DNA of 22,154 bases, taken from assembly GCA_913051905.1 (NCBI GenBank), contig CAJXBY010000024.1, forward strand, positions 1 to 22,154, written 5' to 3'. The notes under the pieces were generated by a model, which searched no databases, was not told the origin of the DNA, and worked only from the letters and a program-made list of their open reading frames with translations. Positions 7,977 to 14,871 of this stretch are shown here, one piece after another; the stretch's first letter is position 1, and the number at the start of each line of letters is the position of its first letter. A program made the translations under genes and the position numbers. Source of the stretch: an uncultured Gammaproteobacteria bacterium. Its GTDB lineage: Bacteria > Pseudomonadota > Gammaproteobacteria > Arenicellales > UBA868.

Positions 7977-8762
7977 ATGACAGAAACTGTGAACCAGGAT
8001 ATTACGGTCGACATCGTCGAACACGTGGCCACGGTGGAGATTCACCGTCCACCAAACAATTTTTTTGATTTTGACCTGATCGGTTCCATAGCCGATGCCT
8101 ATGAATCATTGGACGGGAACTCCAACTGCCGCGTGATCCTTCTGTGCTCCGAGGGCAAACATTTCTGTGCCGGAGCCGACTTTTCCGCCCGCGCATCGTG
8201 GGGCCAGGAGCAGCTTGATGCACAGGCCGGACAACTCTATCGTGAAGCGGCACGGGTGTTCCGTTCGGGAAAGCCGGTTGTTGCGGCGGTACAGGGCGCT
8301 GCCGTGGGCGGCGGTTTGGGGCTCGCTTGTTCGGCGGACCACCGGGTGACCTGTCCCGAGGCCCGATTTTCAGCCAATTTCTCTAGGTTGGCGTTCCACC
8401 AGGGCTTCGGGCTCAGCGTGACCCTGCCTCGATTGGTCGGTGACACCAAAGCCAGTTTTTTGTTGCTGACGGGTCGCCGCATCGGCGGTGCAGAAGCCGT
8501 GGAAATAGGACTGGCTGACCAGCTGGTGGCACAAGAAGAAGTCCGCAATGTGGCCTGGGCGTTGGCCCGTGAGATTGCCCAGTCGGGTCCGCTAGCCGTA
8601 CAGGCCATTCGGGCAACGCTCCGGCAAGGGCTCGCAGAGGCGGTCATCAGCGCGACAGAGCACGAACTGACCGAACAGAGCCGGTTACGCAATACCGAAG
8701 ATTTCAGCGAGGGTGTCAGGGCGATGGCCGAGCGCCGCCTGCCCCGGTTTTCGGGCGAATAG
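7977..8762 (+). CDS. Crotonase-fold protein lacking the enoyl-CoA hydratase glutamates
   Basis: The protein is 261 residues, typical of the enoyl-CoA hydratase/isomerase family. Both oxyanion-hole segments are clear: KHFCAGADFS (61-70) and QGAAVGGGLGLA (106-117). The GDTKASFLLLTGRRIGGAEA stretch is also family-like. The two catalytic glutamates of rat mitochondrial hydratase fall on Gly115 and Phe135 when the segments are aligned without gaps. No acidic residue appears at the PaaG-type aspartate position either. The CoA thioester should still bind and be polarised, but the chemistry is probably not simple hydration. Isomerase, hydrolase or C-C lyase activity are alternatives. A strong GGGAGAGG ribosome binding site lies just upstream of the ATG, 19 bp after the synthetase. 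This is the last gene of the acyl-CoA operon. Confidence 0.88.
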   Translation: MTETVNQDITVDIVEHVATVEIHRPPNNFFDFDLIGSIADAYESLDGNSNCRVILLCSEGKHFCAGADFSARASWGQEQLDAQAGQLYREAARVFRSGKPVVAAVQGAAVGGGLGLACSADHRVTCPEARFSANFSRLAFHQGFGLSVTLPRLVGDTKASFLLLTGRRIGGAEAVEIGLADQLVAQEEVRNVAWALAREIAQSGPLAVQAIRATLRQGLAEAVISATEHELTEQSRLRNTEDFSEGVRAMAERRLPRFSGE

Positions 8763-8811
8763 GGATAAACCCTCCAGCGCTACGTGCCGCTAAGTCGCGG
8801 TCTAGCCAAAT

Positions 8812-10683
8812 CTAGGTGCCGGCGGCGATTTCCTCGGGAAGGTCGTCAAAGGATGTGAAATTCAAGCGGTAGAGGTGGGCGTAGAGACCGTCGACCGTCA
8901 TCAGATGCTCATGGGTGCCCTGTTCCACCAGCCGCCCGTGCTGGAGAACCAGGATCCGGTCACATTCTCTGATTGTCGCCAGACGGTGGGCAATCACGAT
9001 TGCAGTACGTCCCTGGAGCAGAACCTTGAGTGCTTTATGAATCTGCATCTCGGAATAGCTGTCGACGTTTGCCGTGGCCTCATCAAGGATCAGGATCCGG
9101 GTGTCGGCGACCAGCGCCCGTGCGAAGCTGAGCAGCTGGCGCTGGCCCAGCGACAGATTACCGCCCTGCTGGTCGAGGGTGAACTGATACTCTCCGGGTA
9201 AGCGCATGATGAAATCATGGGCGCCCACCGCGCGGGCCGCAGCCTCGACCTCTTCGGACCCCTTTCCTTGGCTGGCGTACTGGATGTTCTGGAAAATCGA
9301 TCCAGAGAATAGAAAAGGGTCCTGCAGAACCATCGCCAGGTGGCGGCCTATGGACTCCTGACTGATTTCCCGGACATCGTGTCCGTCAATCCGGACCTGC
9401 CCTGATTCCGTATCGTAGAACCGCCGCAACAGCGCTGCGATCGTAGATTTTCCGGATCCCGTCGGGCCGATGATCGCGACTTTCTCTCCTGGAGAGATAG
9501 AAAAACTTACATCGTCAAGAACCGAAGTATTCGGGACATAGGCGAAGCTAACACTTCTGAAGTCCACAGACCCTTGACACTCAGTGAGATTCAGGGCGTG
9601 TGGGCTGTCCTGAATCGCCTCGGGCACGTCCAGCACCTCGAGTATGCGCTGTCCGGAAACGGTGGCCCGCTGCATCATGCTGTACTGGATCGTCAATGAA
9701 CGGATGGGGTCGAAGAACCGCTGAACGTAAAATAGAAAAGCCACCATTACGCCAAGTTCCAGAGTGTCGTCCAATACCATCTGCCCGCCGACGACCACAA
9801 TAATAGCCATGGCTGCACCCGTGAGGGTATCGACGATGGGAATGTTGACCTGGGCGAGTTTTGCGGCCTTCAGGTGGGTCCGGCGGTTCAGGTCACAAAG
9901 ATCAGAATAGAGTGCGTAATTGACCTTCTCCCGGACCTGGCTCTGGACTGTGCGTATACCCCGGATGGATTCGGCGAGTGCCCCATTGGCCATCGAATTT
10001 GTTTCCCGGGCTCTGCGGAACGCGGCTCGCGCATAGGGGAGCCAGAAAATCCGAACAACCAGGAGAATCGGCACGATCGACAGAGTGAGCAAACCGAGAT
10101 CGAAGTCAAGGATCAGCAGGGTGACCACGATACCCAGCAGCAGAACCAGGTCGCCGATGGCGAACACGGAGGTCTCGAGGAACTCCTGCAGCGTACCGGT
10201 GTCACTTTGCAACCTTGACATGACTCGGCCGACTTCGGTCTTGTCCATGAATGAAAGCGAGATCTTCTGCAGGTGTGCAAACATCGCTCGTCTCAAGTCG
10301 ACGATGACATTTTCGGCCACCCGACCGACAAGCATTTCCTGGAGAAAGTTGGCGATATAGTTCACCAGGACGACGAGAAAGAATAATCCAACGATCTGGG
10401 CGAGCATGCCGGCAGCCCGACCCTCAGGGCCAAGGCCCTGGTCAATGGCATACAGGATCACCAGCGGAATCGACAACTGGGTGGCAACGAACACCATCAC
10501 TGCAAGCAGCGCCAGGATTGCGGTTCGCCTGTAGGGCCAGACAAATTCGGCAAAGCGGCGCATGACACGGCGGTCAAAGACGCGGCCCCACAGTTCCTCA
10601 TCGTGACTGACCTGAGCCCCGATCACCGCCCGCGGAGGCCGCAACCGATCACCTGTGTCTGGCATGTCTGGCATCGTTCTCAT
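8812..10683 (-). CDS. ABC exporter half-transporter, subunit with the consensus Walker B
   Basis: From the ATG at 10683 the protein is 623 residues. An exporter-type membrane domain of about six helices occupies roughly 50-350. A C-terminal nucleotide-binding domain has Walker A GPTGSGKS (406-413), Walker B ILDE (catalytic Glu535) and the H-loop His566. Its signature motif is LSLGQ (510-514) instead of LSGGQ. The partner upstream shows the reverse pattern, so the two probably form a heterodimer. The start is taken at 10683 because its ATG overlaps the partner's TGA as ATGA; the frame also opens at a GTG at 10710. It resembles the MsbA/LmrA/BmrCD group; lipids, peptides or drugs are possible cargo. 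It converges with the crotonase gene. Confidence 0.93.
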   Translation of the reverse strand: MRTMPDMPDTGDRLRPPRAVIGAQVSHDEELWGRVFDRRVMRRFAEFVWPYRRTAILALLAVMVFVATQLSIPLVILYAIDQGLGPEGRAAGMLAQIVGLFFLVVLVNYIANFLQEMLVGRVAENVIVDLRRAMFAHLQKISLSFMDKTEVGRVMSRLQSDTGTLQEFLETSVFAIGDLVLLLGIVVTLLILDFDLGLLTLSIVPILLVVRIFWLPYARAAFRRARETNSMANGALAESIRGIRTVQSQVREKVNYALYSDLCDLNRRTHLKAAKLAQVNIPIVDTLTGAAMAIIVVVGGQMVLDDTLELGVMVAFLFYVQRFFDPIRSLTIQYSMMQRATVSGQRILEVLDVPEAIQDSPHALNLTECQGSVDFRSVSFAYVPNTSVLDDVSFSISPGEKVAIIGPTGSGKSTIAALLRRFYDTESGQVRIDGHDVREISQESIGRHLAMVLQDPFLFSGSIFQNIQYASQGKGSEEVEAAARAVGAHDFIMRLPGEYQFTLDQQGGNLSLGQRQLLSFARALVADTRILILDEATANVDSYSEMQIHKALKVLLQGRTAIVIAHRLATIRECDRILVLQHGRLVEQGTHEHLMTVDGLYAHLYRLNFTSFDDLPEEIAAGT

Positions 10684-12545
10684 GCGGGAGAGGGCTGGCC
10701 GGATGACCACTCACCTGCTCCCGCGTCCCGCATCTGAAGAGAATGGAGAGCGGCATAGCGGCCGTTGATGGAGAGCAGCTGCTCATGGGAACCCCGCTCC
10801 AGTATCCGGCCCTCGTCCAGAAACAGAATCTCATCGGCATGCATCAGGCTAATTAACCGATGGGAGATGATGATCGTAGTGTGGGTACCGCTTCGTCGGC
10901 CCAGAGCACTGCGAATCTGTTGTTCTGTACCGGCATCGATTGCCGCCGTCGCGTCATCGAAGATGTAGATCGGTGCATTGGTCAAAGTGCCCCGCGCTAT
11001 TGAGACGCGCTGCCGCTGACCACCGGATAGAGACACGCCCTGTTCCCCCACCAGCGTCTGATAGGTGTCCGGCAGGGTTGCGACGAATTCGTGCAGTTGA
11101 GCGTCACGGCTCGCCTCTACAATCGCGTCGCTGTCTGCCCAGGGATCGCCGTAGGCGATGTTGTTGTCGACGGATGCGGTGAAGAGAAATGAATCCTGCT
11201 GTACACCACCGACAGCCCGCCGCAGAGACGCCAGAGACAGGTCTCGGATATCCTGGCCATCAATCAGAATCCGCCCTGAGGTGGCATCGTAAAAGCGGGG
11301 GATCAGGCGGGCGATCGTCGATTTGCCGCTGCCCGGCGGGCCGACGATGCCAAGCGTGTGCCCCGGGCCGACCTTGAAGCTGATGTTCGAGATGATCCGG
11401 CTTTCATCCGGATTGTCGGAATAGCTGAACGAGACGTTCTCAAACTCGATTTCACCGCGGGGTGTTTCGAGTTCTCTGATCTGGACCCCTTCCTCAATTG
11501 CGTTGTTACGGTCGAGAATGGCGAAAAAGCGGGCGCCGCAAGTCGAGGCCCGAGCGAAGGAGTTTACGGTCATCCCGATCTGCCGTACGGGCATGTGCAG
11601 GATCATCATGAATGCCAAGAACTCGGTCAGTGTGCCGACGGTGATCTCGCCGGCCACGACCTTTGCACCGCCCACCCACAGCACTGCGGTCATGGCGGAA
11701 TAAAAGGCAAAGCCCATGAAGGTCATGCTGCGGACCCGGGCCATCAGCCGCTGAAAAGAGATCTCCAGTACCTTTACAGACAGCCGATCGAACTGTGCCA
11801 GCTCATGAACCTGTGAGGCGAACGCGCGTACAACGCGGATACCAGTCAGGTTCTCCTCCATGGCATTGGTCAGCGTCGTGAGACGCTCCTGCTGTTTGAG
11901 CCACAGGTAGCGAAGTTGAAGCCGGGCCACGGCCGAGCGGACGGCGATGACAGGCACAAAGCTGAGCGCTACGAGGCCCAGCACCAGGTGTGTGGACAGC
12001 AGCAGGACCGTTCCACCGGCGACCAGTACCAGTAGCATCAGGGTGCGGACCAGCCCGGTACTCGGAAAATAGCGTATCCCTTCCAGATCGAGCATGCCGC
12101 GGGTGATCAGGTCGCCCGAGTGTGAATGATCGTGGAAGGTGAGGTCGAGCTGTTGGATGCGCTGGTAGAAGGCTTTTCTCAGATCGGCGGCGATACAGTG
12201 GTCGATCGACTCACCGAAATAGTTCTGAACCACGGCAAAGAGACCCCGCAGCACACTGAGCATCACAATCATCGAAGCGGCGAGCCAGAGTGCGGTTTCG
12301 ATGTCACCACTGGTTGTCGGCCCTGTTCCGAGCAGCCCCTGGGCGTTGTCTACGGCCTGGCCGACGTAACGCGGAATGAAAAGCTGAAACAATGAAGATG
12401 CCAAGGTCGCCGCAACTGCTATGGCGACTCGAGCCTTGTAATGCAGTACGAAACGGATAATCCGGGCGAGAATGCCGAAGTCCAGCTTTCGTGCGGTACG
12501 GAATTCTTCAGCTCTGGAGGCAGGGCTGGATGTGATCCCCGTCAT
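10680..12545 (-). CDS. ABC exporter half-transporter, subunit with the degenerate Walker B
   Basis: This 621-residue protein is an exporter-type membrane domain (about six helices in 35-330) fused to a nucleotide-binding domain. Walker A is GPPGSGKS (402-409), the signature is a perfect LSGGQ (506-510) and the H-loop is His562. Walker B reads IYIFDD, with Asp531 where the catalytic glutamate belongs. In heterodimeric exporters such as TM287/288 the same Glu-to-Asp change marks the degenerate ATP site. It is the first gene of a two-gene operon, overlapping the second by 4 bp. The ATG at 12545 has no clear Shine-Dalgarno element. A promoter with a perfect TATAAT lies about 150 bp upstream. The cargo cannot be predicted from the sequence. 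Confidence 0.93.
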   Translation of the reverse strand: MTGITSSPASRAEEFRTARKLDFGILARIIRFVLHYKARVAIAVAATLASSLFQLFIPRYVGQAVDNAQGLLGTGPTTSGDIETALWLAASMIVMLSVLRGLFAVVQNYFGESIDHCIAADLRKAFYQRIQQLDLTFHDHSHSGDLITRGMLDLEGIRYFPSTGLVRTLMLLVLVAGGTVLLLSTHLVLGLVALSFVPVIAVRSAVARLQLRYLWLKQQERLTTLTNAMEENLTGIRVVRAFASQVHELAQFDRLSVKVLEISFQRLMARVRSMTFMGFAFYSAMTAVLWVGGAKVVAGEITVGTLTEFLAFMMILHMPVRQIGMTVNSFARASTCGARFFAILDRNNAIEEGVQIRELETPRGEIEFENVSFSYSDNPDESRIISNISFKVGPGHTLGIVGPPGSGKSTIARLIPRFYDATSGRILIDGQDIRDLSLASLRRAVGGVQQDSFLFTASVDNNIAYGDPWADSDAIVEASRDAQLHEFVATLPDTYQTLVGEQGVSLSGGQRQRVSIARGTLTNAPIYIFDDATAAIDAGTEQQIRSALGRRSGTHTTIIISHRLISLMHADEILFLDEGRILERGSHEQLLSINGRYAALHSLQMRDAGAGEWSSGQPSPA

Positions 12546-12902
12546 TCAGCCGGCAGCCTGTTCGGATCGCCGGCCGGTGCGACTGTCGGGCAGGTGGGCG
12601 AACGGAGAGTGCCACCAGAACGCGGCAGTCACGCGCATGCCTGGCTGGAATAGAAATTCAAAAGAGGAATATACGTCTGATATCTCAAAACAAGTCGCGC
12701 ATTATACGGACACACCCGCGCATTCGCAGGACCATGCCTCGGGTTTGGGTCTAACCGGGCCTGTCCACTACACCTGACCGCCGTGGCTGAACCTTGATCA
12801 GGTCCCAGTGTCTCGAGATTGAGGCCGGACCCTTTGGGTGATAATCGGCAATCGGAAACCCAATTCGGATTGGCATCCTGTCCAGATCCTGACCAGACGT
12901 TA
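12546..12902. other. Non-coding spacer between the ABC operon and the ChaC-like gene
   Basis: This 357-bp stretch separates two divergent genes. It holds the candidate ABC promoter and a leader of about 150 bases for that operon. Small open frames exist on both strands but show no domain or family resemblance. An in-frame TTG at 12819 could extend the ChaC-like protein; I consider this unlikely. No RNA gene, repeat or riboswitch consensus was recognised. Confidence 0.5.
12701..12729 (-). promoter_or_regulatory. Candidate promoter of the ABC exporter operon
   Basis: On the minus strand, a perfect TATAAT (12706-12701) is preceded by CTGCGA (12729-12724) at 17-bp spacing. Transcription would start near 12694 and give a leader of about 150 bases before the ATG at 12545. 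The -10 box is ideal and the -35 box is weak, which would suit activation by a regulator. Confidence 0.5.
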
Positions 12903-13496
12903 ATGGAATCGTTTGAGCACTTGACGGCCGAGGCCAGAAGACGAAGCCTGGTTGACACCCTTTCCGGGGCGCCGGAGACCTCGGAGCTTTGGCTTTTTGC
13001 TTATGGTTCGTTGATCTGGCGGCCGTGTTTCACTGTCCAATCACGCCTCAAAGGCGTGCTGCATGGGTACGAACGGCGTTTCTGTGTCTATACGGTTGAA
13101 GCACGTGGTACCCCGGAACTGCCCGGCCTGGGTCTAGGCCTGGAACCGGCCCCGCGGCTTTGCCAGGGTGTCCTTCTGTCAATTCCCCAGCGTGATCGTG
13201 ATCAGGCGCTGACAGCCCTATGGGTGCGCGAGATGTTGACAGCGGTCTACCAGCCGCGCTGGTTGACCGTGGAAACCGAAACTGAACCGCTGAAGGCACT
13301 GGCCTTCGTAGTCGATCCTGGGCATCGCCAGTATGCCGGCCATCTGACGGAAGAAACCCAAGCGGGTCTGATCCGATCGGCGCGGGGTAAGTTGGGTACG
13401 TGTCGCGAATACCTGGCCAGCACGGTGGATGCGTTGGCTGATGCCGGGATCGACGACCCTTATCTCGCCGGTCTGCTTGCCCGTGTCGATGGATAA
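12903..13496 (+). CDS. ChaC-like gamma-glutamylcyclotransferase
   Basis: From the ATG at 12903 the protein is 198 residues, close to typical ChaC length. LWLFAYGSLIWRP (with YGSL at 34-37) is the substrate-binding loop that begins the fold. HGYERRFCVYT, RGTPELPGLGLGLE and a C-terminal DPYLAGLL segment follow, all in ChaC order. ChaC proteins release 5-oxoproline from the gamma-glutamyl group of glutathione in the cytoplasm. The frame extends to a TTG at 12819, but the extra 28 residues are not family-like. Neither start has a good ribosome binding site. The gene stands alone, divergent from the ABC operon and convergent with the aminotransferase. The recognition is firm, though substrate specificity (glutathione or another gamma-glutamyl compound) is assumed. 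Confidence 0.9.
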   Translation: MESFEHLTAEARRRSLVDTLSGAPETSELWLFAYGSLIWRPCFTVQSRLKGVLHGYERRFCVYTVEARGTPELPGLGLGLEPAPRLCQGVLLSIPQRDRDQALTALWVREMLTAVYQPRWLTVETETEPLKALAFVVDPGHRQYAGHLTEETQAGLIRSARGKLGTCREYLASTVDALADAGIDDPYLAGLLARVDG

Positions 13497-13561
13497 ACCC
13501 GGAAGGCGATGAGTCGGTCCGATGCTGGCGCGGCTGTCAGTTCCAGAATTCTTTGTCGGGC

Positions 13562-14866
13562 TCAGGACTCGGCTAGGATCTTTTCGAGCGACTGCGCAAA
13601 CTGGTCGAGCTGTTGCGGGGTATTGACCGTCGATAGGAAACCGGCGAGCTTCGGCGCCAGTATGAATCCGTCGTGGAGCAGTTTCTGGTGGATTCTCCTG
13701 ATCGCCGCTGCCTCGCTTTCTTTGGCAAAGAACGTCCGGTAGTCCGAGACCGGCCGGTCGTGAAGATGCAGGTGGAACATGCTGCCGATGCCGGTCACCT
13801 GACCCTTGAAGCGGCTTGCGGCAAATGCATCGCTGCACACCTGCCTGGCGTATGCACCCACTTCTTCAAGCGCCTGATACGCCTTGTTGTCGAGCAGTTC
13901 GAGGGTGCGCAGTCCGGCCGCAACGGATACGGGGTTCGCTGTAAACGTGCCGCTCGATGCATTCAATGGCTTACCGTTCGCATGGCTGAAAACCGACATG
14001 GCGGCATCGGTGCCGCCCACAGCGCCAACGGGAAAACCGCCGCCGATGATCTTGCCGAAAGTGGTGAGATCGGCCTGAATTCCGAAACGGGCCTGTGCGC
14101 CGTGATAGTCGAGGCGGTAGGCAATCACCTCGTCGAGGATCAGCAGTGCACCGAGTTCTCCGGTAACCCGGTGCAGCATCGCAGTATATTCTTCGCTGAT
14201 CGGTACCAGTCCGCAGGAAAGCGGGGCGGGATCGATCAGTACGGCAGCGAGTCTGTCGCCGGAGTCCCTGAGAAGTCTTTCCGTGGTGGCCGCATCGTTG
14301 AAAGGTATGACGATAGTGTCGGCCAGCACGGCGGCTGGCGTACCAACGGTATAAGGCGTTGCGTTCGGGACATCACCCCAGTTGTCCGGAGAGGAGTCGA
14401 GGCTGACCTCCGCGTAGTCGTACATCCCGTGATAAGCCCCTTCAATTTTGGCTATACAGGGCCGTCCGGTCCGGGCTCGGGCGGCTTTGATCGCCAGCAT
14501 CACGGCCTCGGTGCCACTGTTGCAGAACCGGATCTTGTCGATTCTCGGAATCCGTTCTGTGATCAGCTCTGCCATCTGGATCTCGCGTTCTGTAGGCATG
14601 GAGAAACAGCTGCCGTGATCAACAGCCTCATGAACAGCCGCCAGAACTTCCGGATGGGCGTGGCCATGAATCAGCGAGGCGAAGTTATTCATGAAGTCGA
14701 TCCGGGCCACACCGTCGACATCCACCAGCGAGGCCCCGTGGCCTGAACCAGCATAGATGGGGAAAGGCTCGACCAGCGTCTGCAGCCTGGAAATGCCGCC
14801 AGGCAGAACACGTCGCGCACGTTCAAAAAGCCGGTTGGAGTTCGATGAAGAGTCAGGCCAGGTCAT
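13562..14866 (-). CDS. Class III PLP aminotransferase, glutamate-1-semialdehyde-aminomutase-like
   Basis: This 434-residue protein has the full fold-type I class III layout. NSGTEAVMLAIKAAR (116-130) binds the PLP phosphate, LDEV (244-247) holds the pyridine-N aspartate, and Lys272 in TTFGKIIGGGFPVGAVGG forms the internal aldimine. The N-terminus (RARRVLPGGISR) resembles GSA aminomutase. The segment after the aspartate reads LDEVIAYRL rather than the LDEV-x-TGFR of HemL, so a catabolic relative is more likely than tetrapyrrole synthesis. It starts 5 bp after the stop of the flavoprotein gene, with a GAGAG element inside that gene's end. This is a tight two-gene operon. A plausible role is transamination or amino-group shift on a product of the flavoenzyme (inference). 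Confidence 0.9.
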   Translation of the reverse strand: MTWPDSSSNSNRLFERARRVLPGGISRLQTLVEPFPIYAGSGHGASLVDVDGVARIDFMNNFASLIHGHAHPEVLAAVHEAVDHGSCFSMPTEREIQMAELITERIPRIDKIRFCNSGTEAVMLAIKAARARTGRPCIAKIEGAYHGMYDYAEVSLDSSPDNWGDVPNATPYTVGTPAAVLADTIVIPFNDAATTERLLRDSGDRLAAVLIDPAPLSCGLVPISEEYTAMLHRVTGELGALLILDEVIAYRLDYHGAQARFGIQADLTTFGKIIGGGFPVGAVGGTDAAMSVFSHANGKPLNASSGTFTANPVSVAAGLRTLELLDNKAYQALEEVGAYARQVCSDAFAASRFKGQVTGIGSMFHLHLHDRPVSDYRTFFAKESEAAAIRRIHQKLLHDGFILAPKLAGFLSTVNTPQQLDQFAQSLEKILAES

Positions 14867-14871
14867 TGCGG

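Noticed and set aside
12819..12902. TTG-initiated extension of the ChaC-like protein
   Set aside because: ChaC proteins do not carry this segment, and there is an ATG closer to the conserved domain.
13673..14746. Long plus-strand open frame (357 codons) opposite the class III aminotransferase
   Set aside because: It is a shadow of the aminotransferase codons. The opposite frame shows complete PLP motifs, while this one shows none.
13562..14866. Naming the aminotransferase HemL
   Set aside because: The segment around the PLP aspartate differs from HemL, and the operon partner is catabolic-looking.
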